Of a DNA stretch of 64,000 bases, positions 22,249-34,233 are shown in pieces. The position numbers and the translations under genes are program-made. The notes below the pieces were generated by a model, which ran no database searches, had not been told where the DNA came from, and was given only the letters and a program-made list of their open reading frames with translations. Origin of the DNA: Puccinia triticina (Eukaryota > Basidiomycota > Pucciniomycetes > Pucciniales > Pucciniaceae); the NCBI RefSeq assembly GCF_026914185.1, contig NC_070574.1, positions 3,996,501 through 4,060,500 on the forward strand, given 5' to 3'. How positions within the stretch are numbered: position 1 is the stretch's first letter; each line of letters opens with the position of its first letter.

Positions 22249-23054
22249 TTACGTTTGATTAGGATCAAAAGCGGCTTCCCAAGGTTTTTTTCCGGCGCCG
22301 ATTTGGGCAGCCAGGACGGGGGGGCTAGGCTTCTGATCGTTCAACTTATTAGGGATCGTCTTGAGACCGTCGAGGCTGAGGTTTTTCTGGCACAGCAATG
22401 ACTTAAGGAGGTCGGTGGGGTTGTCTCCATGAGCGGAGGAGATTAGCCTGGCGAGTTCGTAGAAGCTCGGCGGATAGGGTGGCTTCGCGTTTGCTTCTTC
22501 GTCGTCTTGTCGGCTTTACCCGTACATATATCCGAAGAAGCATAGATCAAAGTTGAATTAGCAACAGCGACTGAAGAAAAAATAATTCTGACAGATGGAT
22601 GCCCTCTTACACCGCGTCTCCAAGCTCTACTGGAGCATTCTCTGGCTGGCTGGGTTCATTCGAGGCCAGGTGAAGGCCTGAATCGTCCTGGCCATCCACC
22701 TGGCCATCGAAGAAACTTCTAGCTTGGCGGGTGATGGCTGCCAGCTCGTCGGCGGTCAACGGCCTGCCCATCTGTGTCTGAAAGTTGTTGACGATAGTCC
22801 GCAGCCCTTCCTGTTGATTTATCAACCAACGAACCGCCCCATCCACCACACTGCGTCAAACTTCGTTATTTTGGCGCTACACACATGAAGAGGAATACTT
22901 GCCTCGAATTCTCCCTCGGAGCCAGTTCCTGTTCCGCTTGGTGCGTTGATGGGCGTGGTATCGTCAGTTGACATGATCGTTGTGCCTGAGATGGGTGTTT
23001 TGGTGCAGGTGCTGATGTAAATTCAAAAAAGTGAATACAGCGAACCCCGTACAT
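22249..23054 (-). CDS. PEX14-like KPWE-domain protein, multi-exon
   Basis: The last exon (about 22500-22249) encodes KPPYPPSFYELARLI and, near the C-terminus, GAGKKPWEAAFDPNQT before a TAA. The YPPSF...KPWE arrangement is the signature of the fungal family called peroxisomal membrane protein PEX14-like, KPWE domain. Its biochemical role is not settled. An upstream exon (about 22849-22610) encodes VRWLINQQEGLRTIVNN and MGRPLTADELAAITRQA, a helical segment reminiscent of, but not shown to be, a PEX14 N-terminal fold. The first exon may start at the ATG at 23054, joined by a GC-AG intron (GAG/GCAAGT), which gives phase agreement. An ATG at 22974 (MSTDDTTP) is an alternative start in another frame. 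The joint near 22500-22610 is unresolved. It is divergent from ELP1. Confidence 0.6.
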
Positions 23055-23543
23055 AGGTCTATTTATCCGGTCGGTGCAGTGATATCCGGGCTGCGATTCC
23101 TTCCTACTCGGAAAGAAAGAGCTAAACGCCCAAGGAGCTAATCACCAGCTGGGAGGGAGCTGCTCCCAAGAGCTTCACAAACATGAATAAGTACGTATCT
23201 TGTCCAGTGGTTTGGGGCTCGTGAGGTACATAAACCCGCCTGCGTGGATCCACAGCCTCTGAGGGAGACAACATGACAATTTCATGATAAAAATATGTAA
23301 GGATGAGTGATGCCAGGTGATGCCTAGGTAGGATGTACCAGAACGAGCTGAGTGTATGCGGTTGAGAGGATTAATGTCCCATGTGCTGGAACAGGCTGAA
23401 ACTTTTTTGCTGAACGGAAACCTTCGATGATCCAGTCAACTTGAAGCCATCAAGAAAGAAGTCACCCCTCAGCCCAGCAGGGGCACCAATCTCACCAGGA
23501 ACCAACTTCCTGTAACCGGTCTCGAATAGCCCAAGCAAGCCCG
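23055..23543. promoter_or_regulatory. shared 5' region of the KPWE gene and ELP1
   Basis: These 489 bp separate two divergently transcribed genes and so must hold both promoters. I see no TATA box or other element I can name. CT-rich and CCAAGCAAGC stretches lie just before the ELP1 start. Confidence 0.4.
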
Positions 23544-26500
23544 ATGAAGTCTCTAGTCCACCTTTCAAGCTCCATCGTCCATCCGGATATCAGCGGCTCA
23601 AGCTCAACTAAACTCTGTCTGAATCCGGACGACGGGGTGCTCTATGCCGCTGCAATCGATCCCATTGTTGGCGTGGTTTCGGTTTGGTATATTGCTCTCT
23701 CGAGCGCAAACGAAGTACGCGCTCCTTTCTCTGATGAGTACTGCGTTCGACTTATGATCTTTTTTCTTCTTCTTTGCGATCGTACCTTTAGCACGAATGT
23801 CGGTTGTTCGCAACTCTAACGCTACCATCAACGCCCGATCAAGGCGGATCGCCAACTCTCATTGACATTAAAGCCTTGCCAGAATCCTGTCAGCTTTGTC
23901 TGATCACCTCTGACGGCCAGATCTCAGTTTGCAGTATTGAGGATCAGGGTGCGGGTACCGATGTCTCCTTGGCCCAGGTGAGCTTGGATCAACTTGTGAA
24001 CCAAGTCAGTCTGGCTGTTGTATGGCTTAATCAACATCCGACCTTGTCAGTTCGATAATATTGGTACATTCGAAGATGGCATTCGGTCGGTTTCTTGGAG
24101 TCCTGACGATGAGCTCTTGGTCATCATCACCTATTCGGACAAGCTGGTGATCCTTACCAAGACTTTCGACGTCCTTTGCGAGTCGCAGATTGAATATGGT
24201 CGCTTTGGAGATGGTTAGCTGCCCTCTTTCTTCCCCGATCAAAAACTTGCACATGCTGATGATTGTATTGCTTAAAAAGACCAGCCGATTAGTTTGGGCT
24301 GGGGAACAAAAGCAACACAGTTCCACGGCTCTCTCGGGAAATCGGCCGCGCAGGCATCACAGACGCCCGTTCCTTCAAACAATATACAAAGCCACGAGAA
24401 CTCGTCGGATGCTTACGAAATTAGTTGGCGAGGAGATGGCGCCTTTTTCGCAATCACTTGTCCTGCAAGAAAATCGGACAATAATTCCACTCTGCGACTG
24501 GTAAAGGTTTACTCCCGGGCAGGAGCTCTATCTTCTTCTTCGGAAGCTATTCCCAACTCTCAACTAGGCGATAAAATCGCTTGGAGACCCGAAGGCTCAA
24601 TCATTGCATCCAGTGTTCGAGATTTACAAAAGGAGCGGTTAAATGTTATATTTTTTGAAAGAAATGGTCTTCAACGGTATGGGTTTGATCTGAATGAGAT
24701 AGACTCAATTGTCAATATCTGGGGGCTGGCTTGGAATTCCGATTCATCCATCCTGGCAGTTGGTATTGAGAAGCGAGGCCAGAGTAACACTGCCGAATCC
24801 CCCCAACATACCAATTATGCCGGTGAGTTTTCACCACCATTCTCTATCCGTTGCAAAACTTTCATCGTTTACTCAATATATATATCTTACCCTTGCATGC
24901 AGTGCAGCTTTGGACGAGGAATAACTACCATTGGTACTTGAAACACGAGATCCAATTAGATTTATCTGTCAAATCGGCCACCGACTCATCCCCGTCAATG
25001 ATGTGGCATCCTGAGTTACCCCTTTGCCTCTATCTTAGTCTACGAGGAGGTAGGTATTCGTTACTCAATGATACAATTATCCCGATTTTTGATGGTTGAT
25101 CTGTCCACAGGTTTTGTCGAGATGCGAAAATTTGCATGGGAGGCATTGGTCGACCCAAAGCCAAAACCTGACGACACAGGCTCGGTTGCGGTCATTGATG
25201 GATGTAAGCCGATCTTCAATTTTCTCAGATTGATGGGCGTGCTGAACCATTTCCACCATGTTTCATATCTAGACCAGATTCTTTTGACCCCATTTAGATA
25301 CCAAGTCGTGCCACCTCCTATGTCGACTTTCCAGCTATCTACTCAAACATTCCCGCCTGCAGCCCACCCCAGGATCCCAACTCACGTGGCGTTCAGTCCC
25401 CGCTCACACCTACTCTGTGCTCTCTTTCCAAGTGGAGTGGTTAGCTGTTACCTCTGGCAGCTATCTTCGACCAGACCTCCCAGAATATCACTACCCAGAC
25501 CAACCGAGGGCATAAGCTTCAATCTCAGATCTTCTTTTCCAACACGCGTTCTATGTCGGCAAATCACAATTATGGACACAACAGATGTCCAGCAGAATGG
25601 GCACGACCAGGTGTCCGTCTTGGTCATCCTTTTCTCAGAGATTGATCAGGAAAACAATGTTCGAGATGGGGTACACATCCAGAGAGTTGAGAATAAAGCA
25701 TCTACACAAGAGACACTTGCAATTTTAGACGAAGAGAAATCTACCCGCTTTTACGCATCGGCAGGTCAAGAGTGGTGGAAGATCTTTACATGCGGACAAG
25801 ACGGATGTGCATACGTTCAAACAAACAAAGGACTCATCAAACAAGGTTTCTTTTCATCTGCACGCCTTTGATTCAAGCAAAATAAAACACCTAAATTTTT
25901 TGTTTTTCTGCCTGTGTCACAGTTTCTTACGAACATAATGGTCCTTCGAGCCATTTTCATATTGCAGACCTTCCATTCCAACTTGCTGAATTTTGCCCGT
26001 TCCTCCAGTGCATCCAACCAGCGACAATATCTTCTCGTGGCAGCAAGCTCAACTGTGCTCTTGGTCTGACGGCGTCTGGGAAGCTTTACCTCAACCAGGA
26101 GGTCGTGGCAAACGACTGCTCATCTTTCACGACTGATCTGGACTACCTCATTTATACTACGTTTTCACACCAGCTTAAATTCATAGAACTATCTGGGCTC
26201 TTTGCCAGCGATAGAAGCCCATCTGCGGCTATCGAGCCAGCTATGGTGCAGATGGAACCCGCTCGGTTCAATCCCAGTATGGTCCGAGCCGTCGAGAGAG
26301 GATCCATTATTGTTTCAAGCGTACCTAGCTCGATGAAAGTGATTCTCCAAATGCCCCGGGGGAACATAGAAGCGATTCACCCAAGACCGATGGTACTACG
26401 CTCGATCTGTTTGGATTTCTTGAAAAACGGCAGATGGAAGGAGGCGTTCATTCAATGTCGAATGCATAAGATCGATTTCAACCTATTAGTCGATTTCGAT

Positions 26501-29022
26501 AGGAGCAAGTTCATCGAGGATGGAATCTCTGGGTTGGTTGCTCAAGTCGACAATAACGAACATTTTGGCCTTTTCTTGAGTAGTCTCAAACCGACCGATG
26601 TCTCCACTGAACTGTATCCAATTACTAAAAATTGGAAATCTTCCGACTTGAAGGATCTACCAAAGTCCGTTCCAACTGCTCCATTTCTTGTGATGAATCC
26701 TTACCCTACAACTTACACCCTTACACGCTCCTACTTGATACCCAGCACGATTACCGACGACCAAAAAATTAACACCGTATGCGACCTCATGGTCGAGCAG
26801 TTGATGAAAAAGCAAGTTCAGTGGGGCTATATCAACAGTATACTGACAGCGATGGTTTGCAAAAAACCGCCGGACTACAAATCTGCCCTTGGTCTCTTGA
26901 CTCCATTGAAGTGTAGGGCCGAGGCATACATCCACGTCTCAAGTAACGCTCTGGAGCTGACACATTTCCTTTTTTCTTCTTTTTCCAGCCGACTTTCCTG
27001 AGAAGGTTGAAGATGCAATCAAGTATATGATCTTCTTGAGTGATGTCAATGAGTTGTACAAATTTGCGCTATCAATGTATGACTTGTCTCTGGTGATTCT
27101 TATCGCTCAACACTCTCAAAAGGTTTGTCATTACGCCTTCTCCCCAAACTGAATAAACAACCGACTGAATTTCTGCTGCAATACTTTATTCTAGGATCCC
27201 AAGGAGTACTTACCCTTCTTACAAAGCCTTCGAGATCTCGATCTCAATATGCGCAAGTTTAAAATCGATGAGCACTTGGGGAATTACTCGTCTGGCTTGA
27301 AACATCTATCAGCAGCGGAAGATGTACCGTTCGCCGCAGTAGTTCGATACACTAAATTACACTCGCTTTACTCTCAGGCACTTGAAATTTACTCCAAGGA
27401 TTTAGAGAAGACTAAGGTCAGGGTGATTCCAGCCACCGTCTGATACATAATCATCACTCTTAATAGATGTGGCGTGTGTTTTCTTTACAGACTCTCAGGA
27501 GCATTCAGGCAGAATGGCTCATGGAGATCAACAAGCCATTTGAGGCAGGACTGGGCAAGTGATAACAAAGACCATATATTTGGGAAGGTTGTATGCTCAT
27601 CATTTCACTGCTTGTTTGCACAGCATTCACGCTGGCTGGCGAAGTTGAAAAGGCCGTCGAGGGATATAAACAAGCGGAAGCATGGCAGGAGATGTTTGCC
27701 TTGATCATTCAACACCCTGATGCATTTGACCTTCTCGAAAACGCGAAGGATATGGCCAGTAAGTGCCTTGTCCGATCCTTTGCAACGTCCTTGACTGCTG
27801 ACCCGTTCTATCTAATCTTTCAGGCCGTTTGAGCGCTTCCGGTAGATACACGGAAGCTGCGACGATCTTCCTCGAGTTTGCAGACAATGTGGACTACGCT
27901 ATATCTGCCTTGTGTGATAGTCAAGCCTTTTCACAAGCAATCCGTACAGTTCAGTCCTGAAATATTTTGAACCAGGTTTTTCTTTTCTTCACGCTTCAAT
28001 CAAACAATTGATTCCGGCGTTTTGGAATTTCAAGGCACTCTCAAAATCCCGGTCAGCCCTAATCACTGAGGCAATCTTACCAGCAGCAGAGGAATTCTCC
28101 CAAAGCTTCTTGGAAGAGCTGGATCAATTGCAGGAAGATTTAACCAAGCAGGTCGAGCGCCTAGATGAGCTCAAACTCGCGCGTGAAACAAACCCGGGTG
28201 AGCAGCACGAAACATTTTAGTTCGGATCCTGGACTGGTTAACCCCGGCTGATTGCTGATTTTCGAGCTACACTTTAGATCTATTCTTCCTCAGCCAGAAG
28301 GACGGAGAAGAAGCAAACGATGCACTCGAAGGTGTTGACGCAATGACCGAGGCCACCACTATCTTCCGGACCGACTATTCACGATATACCCAAGGCATCC
28401 AGCCGTCAGGCCAGTCAGCCATGTCGAGTCGTTCAGGGCGTTCTTCTGTGTACGCGACCTCTATCAATGCTATAATGCACGAGGAATGATCCATTGATGC
28501 CAGCCTTTGCTTCCAGCAGTAAGTCTTCCAAGATGAAGAAGAAAGAAGCCAAGAAAAAAGCAGCGGGCAAGAAGGGCAGCATTTATGAGGAAGAGTATCT
28601 GCTCAACACTCTGGTCAAAGTATGCATTCAGAAACTACCGACTGTCCAGAGTTAGTGTTTTCCGTGTTTCCGTCTTTGGAAAGGTTTGTTTGAAAAATTT
28701 CTAAACGGTTCTCTACATAATTGATTAATCAGATACCGTGGGCAGTTTACTACCAGCGTTGGTACAGCTCATGTCGTTCAGCCCCTCCTCGGCGACCCAA
28801 CTACTGGAGACGGCACGAAAGATACAGCGGAAGTTGGAAGTTTTCCAGGCCAATCTGGCGGGCCAAGTGCAGAGGATATGGGACCAACGCGAGCCGAAGG
28901 AACCAGACGAGGTCGACCCGAGCCCTGCACCTGCTGCTCCCCTGAGGCCTCCTTTATCTGCCGTTACTGTGCCTAGACCGGTGGTCCCTGACTCTTTGGC
29001 TTGGAAACTTACTATAATATGA
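23544..29022 (+). CDS. ELP1: Elongator complex protein 1 (IKI3 family), multi-exon
   Basis: ELP1 is the largest Elongator subunit. The complex acts in the cytoplasm to install the 5-carbonylmethyl group on wobble uridines of tRNAs. Landmarks in order: MKSLVHLSSSIV at the start; N-terminal WD40 blocks (VSWSPDDELLVI, ISWRGDGAFFAI, FFERNGLQRYGFDL); QLWTRNNYHWYLKHEI; LLTPFRYQVVPPPMS; the family-diagnostic LQMPRGNIEAIHPRPMVL; DPKEYLPFLQSL...RKFKIDEHLGNY; helical C-terminal repeats; and the basic segment KMKKKEAKKKAAGKKG before YEEEYLLNTL. Exons I can place: 23544-23714, 23792-23977, 24051-24213, 24280-24822, 24903-25049, 25111-25203, 25273-25845, 25923-26942, 26989-27122, 27195-27416, 27491-27554, 27624-27758, 27824-27943, then about 27976-28197, 28278-28480, 28517-28650 and 28733-29022. 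Frames agree across most joints. One intron (after 27554) appears to be GC-AG. No inactivating change is seen. Confidence 0.92.
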
Positions 29023-29412
29023 TCAAAACGATATAATTCATTGCAATGGATAAGCGTCCACGAAGCTCCCCTCAACAAAACGCCGTTCTCTCTCTCTCGC
29101 TCAGTATCTTCAAAGCTTCAAATCTTGACTTGATGGCCCATGTTTTTCTTGTTTCGTTTTTTGTTTTTGGCTTTGAAACTCATTATCGGATTGCTACCCG
29201 ACCTGATTGTCCACAATCGTCTACATCGTTGTTATGCAGTATCAGCGCTTATCATCGACGTCCTCTATGGTTGGTTAAGAAAGTTCCAAGAGAGGCAACA
29301 CAATAATACCCTGACATTTGTAGTCTAGTTCTATCTTACATGGTTTCCATTGTCGTTTGGTGACAAAGAATCGGCGGAATCGACAAGAAACCTCGAATGT
29401 TCATTTATGTAT
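29023..29412. other. shared 3' spacer between ELP1 and the ADAM gene
   Basis: This 390-bp region lies between two convergent stop codons and should hold both polyadenylation signals. A plus-strand frame at 29140-29328 is hydrophobic but unsupported. I looked here on the minus strand for a membrane-anchor exon of the metalloprotease and found none that stays open. Confidence 0.5.
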
Positions 29413-32026
29413 TCAGACCGAATCATGAGACACCTCTCTCCATTGGTCACCACACCCAGCTTGGTCGCCACCAACGCAAGTACCGGTGGCGGAGCAGAAG
29501 CCTCCACATCCACAGGGTGAGCCTTCGACAAATTTGGTTTCTAGGACTACACACTGGTTGGGTTGGTTGGGATCTTTGCAGGCTATCCGACAGTCCATTG
29601 AGGCCGCGGGATCGCATGCTTGCTTCAAGCCAAGTTTGGGATCCTGTGCCTGACACTGCTGGTCCCGACTGGTACATTTCCCGGCTGCACAGCTCAGTCC
29701 AGCGCCTGATGCACCACAGGAGAGTCCGTTTTGGACGAAAGTATCAGCAGGACATTCGGCGTCTTTCCCGGTGCACATTTCCGCTTGGTCACAGACTGGA
29801 TCGACCACGGGTCGACATATCGTTCCATATGCGGAAAACTGGCAGGTCGGAGCACAGCACGGTGAATGGGTAGGATCGCAGACAGCTTGGGGTGTGAATT
29901 TGCAGATGCCCCATTGGCAGCAGGGTGAGGGTGTGTCGCCCGGGTCACAATCCTCGCCGGGGTCGACGATCCCATTGCCACATTGGTTGAGGGAGATGTT
30001 CCGATGGGCCCCAGGTTCGGAGAGACAGCTCGTGTCCATCTTTCCCCCTCCGCCCGCTTTCAAATTCGAGCATACGTTCCCGATCGAACAAGGGGAGAAG
30101 GATGAGGTCGGACGGGACGAGGTAGCCGTCATGATGTAGTCGTTATCCGGTGCACATGTTGACTGGGAGAAGGGACAGCATGAGTCGGACTTGGTACATC
30201 CTGAACTGCAGTCATGAATCGCACCGAAGCTTGATAAAGATGAGGGGAGGAAGTTGAAAGAGGGTTAGAGTGTTTAATCTCCAATCGCTGGGAAGAAAGA
30301 TAAAATCTATTCACTTGTGTCCAATTTCATGCGCCATCACTTGCCACTCGCTCGGGTTCGCCGATGTCACCCCAGTCCCACTCGTGACCTGTCCACTGCT
30401 CGGTCTACGGGCAAGCTCGTTGAGCCCGGTGGATTCCTGTTCGTCGGCGTTCACCTTGCATAGCGTTCCTAGCCAAGCTACCCCGACTTCTTGTCCGTTC
30501 GGGCAAGCCGTCATCCTATTTTGTGAATGAATTAAAATGAATGGTCGGAGGATGAATTATTGTTGGTTTCAAGAAAGAATCTTGTAAAATGTAGATGAAA
30601 AACGTTCACTGACAAATGCCATAACCCTGCTCCGTCGCTGCCGCCTTTCTGACCCCTCCAATGGCTGAACGCACTCAATCGACCGTCAAGTGTAAGCCCA
30701 CCCGGACCCGAGTCAGGGCAACCGATGTTCCAAGGTAAGTCGGGGGCAGGTTGAGCCGGGCAAGCCATGTCCTGGATTTTCAGCTCAACGACGGCGAGTG
30801 TGATATTGAAGGACCTTTCGTAGAGTGCCGAAACTGTGTTCAGGTTGTTGAGGATAGCTAGCCTGGCCGCGTTTGGGGAGCCATATTTGCTGATGTAGGT
30901 ACAATCGGCCGCAATTCCCATATAAACTACCTTTCGGGTGGTTGGACAGCCATCGGTGGAGCCTATCGAGCCCGAGAAATCAGTCTTGCTCATGCTTCCT
31001 GACATACTATCGATCGACTGTCTCTTTTGAAGGTGCGGGCTACTTGATCCATGCAAAGCCGATTGATAGGTTGGGCTATCAACCGCCTTGAATGAGATAA
31101 GAGGAGGTCAGCACTGTGTCTGCCTTGATCGCAAGATATCTCTTTGAGTTTACCTCTTGCCACGCAATCAAGCCTCCACTTAGATGTGAGTCCCATCGCT
31201 TTGGACTGTGGTCAGTCGGGCGACGGATAAGGTTATAAGAATCCAAGGTCTTGATGTGCCAGAGTTGTCCGTCGGCCTCGAAGCTGCCTTCCCAAACCAG
31301 GTTCTCCAAGTCTTCGCTGTTCCTCATCCCTCGAGTCTCATGGATCAAGACCCGGGACCATCCTAAGACTCTGGGGTCTTGCTCCCTATGGTCAATCGAC
31401 GGGTGATAATACGTTCCACTCTCCCGCAGTCGCTTTTGCTCTGCCCACCAGCTCTCCACGCCAGACTGTCTGATGACCCATCCAGAGTAAGCCAAGACCT
31501 CTTCTTGCGCAAGTGAAACGGTTCTTGTGGCTGATTGGCCGTCCCGAGAGGTGGATGATTCATAGCTTATCTTGGCTTGTGGATGCAGCAGGTCGGCTGT
31601 AGGCTGAAGGAAGAGGGTGAACCAGGTCTCGTGAGGGCCGGTGTGCTGGCTTCCCTGGGGAGCTTTCAACTGATTCGGAATAGCCATGCTCATCATGAAC
31701 GAATCATCGTTGCGTAGCTCGTACACCGGCGGATCGAGGCTCCGCCAAAAGTCGCTGGCTCCGAATGGGTTCGAGTTGTCAGTCCGGAAAAGGCGCCGAC
31801 GCGGGAGCACTCTGATCTCCACCTTTGAAATATGCTCCACCCGCTTGATGGGCGGGAAGTGGGTTGATAAACCTGATCAGAAAGCACTCTGGTTAGCTCG
31901 AGATGTGCTGCTTGTTTCTTGAGGTATATGTCAACCACAATCAGAAGGATGCTTACCAGCAACAGATTCAAGTCGGAAGGATAGTCGTAGCAGGACAGCA
32001 AATAGTCCAGCCAGAAAATACTCCAT
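29413..32026 (-). CDS. ADAM-family zinc metalloprotease (reprolysin plus disintegrin), five exons
   Basis: Splice sites and phase agree for exons 32026-31957, 31872-31154, 31086-30614, 30515-30315 and 30229-29413, giving 759 residues. Residues 1-23 ([17 protein letters not shown]...) look like a signal peptide. A prodomain follows, then a possible basic processing site (QKRQS) before the catalytic domain. GLWHLMTACP...VAWLGTLC and the zinc site HEIGHNFGAIHD (HExxHxxGxxH plus D) identify a reprolysin. The intron at 30314-30230 splits the zinc motif inside HEIGHN. A Cys-rich disintegrin-type domain ([13 protein letters not shown]...) and further Cys pairs follow to the stop. No C-terminal membrane segment is evident, unlike most ADAMs, so the product may be secreted or a last exon is missed. 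A secreted protease could act on host or fungal surface proteins; that is inference. Confidence 0.88.
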
Positions 32027-32465
32027 GATGGACACGATTTGGCAACAGGTTGGGTGAAGGGAAACTGAGCGATACTTGGGAACCGTCTTCGCAAGAGTTT
32101 GGCAGTCTTTCTATTCTGAGACACATTGCACTCCCTACATCAGGATCTGTAATGTCTGTATCTACGGAGACGACAACATATCCGGGGGTGGTGTGATGAA
32201 ACCTGATGCTGGGAGGGATCCTTCAGCTTGGAGAAACCTTCGAGGCCGGTGAGGCCCATGTCCCCCCACGCCCTCGATTCAGAGGCATGGCAACCATACA
32301 TTCTGGGCGGGACATGCGCCCCCGGCTAGGCCCTGCTTGGGGAGGACGAGTACGGAGGTGTTACATCATACTCTCGCCGCTGGTGTATAGTCCGGAAAGA
32401 GAGGCTCTGTTATGTCAACTATAATTCACCCCCTCCCTCGGTGGAGGGGTTCAGGACTAACTTAA
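32027..32465. other. upstream region of the ADAM gene
   Basis: An unassigned stretch with no good frame. GC-rich words such as GGGCGGGACATGCGCCCCCGG lie near 32309-32330 and a run CACCCCCTCCCTCGGTGGAG near 32430. The ADAM promoter should be in the first few hundred bases above 32026. The segment ends at TTAA before the next element. Confidence 0.35.
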
Positions 32466-33330
32466 GGGCCTGTACCATGGGCCTCAATTTTGAAAAATTT
32501 CAACTTTTTTTGCCCTGTACACAAAAATTGAAAACTAGCAGAGGGTTCAAATGTTGAAATTCTTCACATTTGGGCTCAAGCCTAACTTGACACAAGTCCC
32601 CCCTGGTGGGAGGCTCGCTGTGGCTGGCCGCGAAGCGGCCCCTCCCGCAGGGAGGGACTTGTGCACAAAGTCAAAATTTTGGCTGAGAAAGAAATCACCA
32701 ATGGCTGGAGGAAAAATACTTAGCATCACCCAGCCTCCCCCTCAGCTCCTGTGGACCTGCCCCAGAGCCAAATTACACTTCTCAATCTCAGCTTTCAAAT
32801 GGCGCTGGTCTCATCTCCCCAATCCTTATCATTTTTGCTGTACTAATGTTTTAAAAATAAAAAAACACAAAGGAATGTAAACCAAGACATTACAACCATC
32901 ATGCCTTGTGGATATTGGATTCACAAGCCTGCAGATATCTGCAGATCCTACACCTGTAGCCACCCAATTGATGCAGATAGGATATTCAATTGTGCATATT
33001 ATCAGAAAATCCAAAACTGGATCTTCAGTGCAATGGAATATCCTCCAGGATTCCTTTGACCTCCAAAACGGATTCCTTCAATCAGTTTTGGAGTTCATGC
33101 CTCAAAAACTTGGGGGAGGGTGCCCATCAGTACTGCCAAGAAAACTGTCTATCCAGTTTTTCTTGTACATATTTTGGTGAATTTTAAATTGTGCTTTCGT
33201 GTTTTTAGGATTGAAAATCCTTCCTTTGTCTGCCAGCCTGCAGACATTATTCATAAGCCTCTCCTACGGAGAGCCCTCCGGGCGGGGTCCCCCGGACCCT
33301 CCGTTTGAGAGGCTTAGTTAAGCTAGGGCT
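32466..33330. mobile_element. one-ended remnant of a PIF/Harbinger-like element
   Basis: GGGCCTGTACCATGG at 32466 follows TTAA and matches the ends of the elements at 8482 and 34563. No inverted partner was found downstream, so the right boundary is unknown and the end given here is arbitrary. The interior includes CTGCAGATATCTGCAG, a 16-bp perfect palindrome (32929-32944). Later there are repeated GGGCTCAAGCCTA and ACACAAGTCCCCCCTGG words near 32571, 33327 and 33418. Confidence 0.4.
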
Positions 33331-33520
33331 CAAGCCTACATTTTGGCCAGGCTCAGTTTTTGTCCCAAGAAATTTTGAGGCAAATAAATTTGGAAAATTT
33401 CAATTTTCATGCCCTAACACAAGTCCCCCCTGGTTGAAGCCGCCCCTCCCCTCCTGCGGAGAGCCCTCCGGGCGGGGTCCCCCGGACCCTCCGCCCAAGA
33501 GGCTTTGTTCAGCTAGTGTT
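33255..33520. repeat. direct repeat of a GC-rich hairpin block, about 70 bp, two copies
   Basis: CGGAGAGCCCTCCGGGCGGG then GTCCCCCGGACCCTCCG occurs at about 33266-33306 and 33457-33497. Each is followed by AGAGGCTT.GTT.AGCTAG. The core GGGTCCCCCGGACCC is self-complementary. Confidence 0.6.
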
Positions 33521-33997
33521 CAGGACCTGTTGGATTTTGCTGGCCGGTGGAGCGGTAAAGTTTAAACCACTTGGACTTGGGTGCAATTCTCTCCGGCCTG
33601 TGTGGTAAGAGAAACCGGGAGTAGTGCAATGCAAGTGGGAGAACGAGCTCTGGCGCAGCTTGTTCTCCGGCCTAAATATGGTCTCAATTAGAGCACAGAC
33701 TGCAAACCACAACATAATTTTTTCAAAAATATTAATAAATCAAATCAATAAAATGAATCCATCTATGCCTCCTCCCCTATCCTTAAGACTTGATTTGGAG
33801 ACACCAAACAACTTTGTGGACTATTGAGAGTAGATTGTCTGCTCAGTTGCAGTGTACCACAATGCCAATGTTAAATGCACTTAGTTTGCAACCTCTTGCA
33901 TATTATGTGTGTCATCACCTCAATCTCATTTCCATGCAATGTGTACTTAGCTCACACTACAGTCATGTAGCTGTCGCTGCAGGATGCAGTGTCACCC
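33331..33997. other. repeat-derived spacer without a supported gene
   Basis: Outside the GC-rich hairpin copy, no coding frame with a recognisable motif is seen. The region leads into the hairpin and tRNA-like segment that follow. Confidence 0.3.
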
Positions 33998-34093
33998 TGT
34001 CGTTGCAGGCCCGCGTGACTGCGCAAGTAGGCGCAGTCACTGCGGCCGCAACCCCAAATGCAACGTCAGGTGACGCTGCGGGCCGCAACGACA
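33998..34093. repeat. compound inverted repeat (TGTCGTTGC...GCAACGACA)
   Basis: TGTCGTTGCAGGCCCGC (33998-34014) pairs with GCGGGCCGCAACGACA (34078-34093). Inside it GTGACTGCGC pairs with GCGCAGTCAC around the loop AAGTAG. It immediately precedes the tRNA-like segment and may be the head of the same short interspersed element. Confidence 0.55.
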
Positions 34094-34100
34094 CCTATTT

Positions 34101-34195
34101 GCCCGTAGTGTCAATGGTTAGAGCATCACTCATGATTGCTGAGTATGTGAGTTCAACTCTCACAGTACACCAGGTTGTGGGTTCAATACCCACTT
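34101..34195 (+). ncRNA. tRNA-like segment with RNA polymerase III-type boxes (SINE-like)
   Basis: TGGTTAGAGCA (34115-34125) matches a tRNA D-arm/A box. ACTCA-TGATTGC-TGAGT forms an anticodon-arm-like hairpin, though loop position 33 is not T. GTGAGTTCAACTCTCAC (34147-34163) is a good T-arm/B box. A second T-arm, GTGGGTTCAATACCCAC, follows at 34177-34193. Two T-arms and poor acceptor pairing argue against a working tRNA and for a tRNA-derived SINE or tRNA relic. Confidence 0.5.
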
Positions 34196-34233
34196 CACTT
34201 GGACCATACTTTTCACAAGGTCAATGTGGACAA

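Noticed and set aside
29140..29328. Hydrophobic plus-strand frame after ELP1
   Set aside because: It has no link by splicing to ELP1, whose stop at 29022 matches the family end, and no homologue is recognised.
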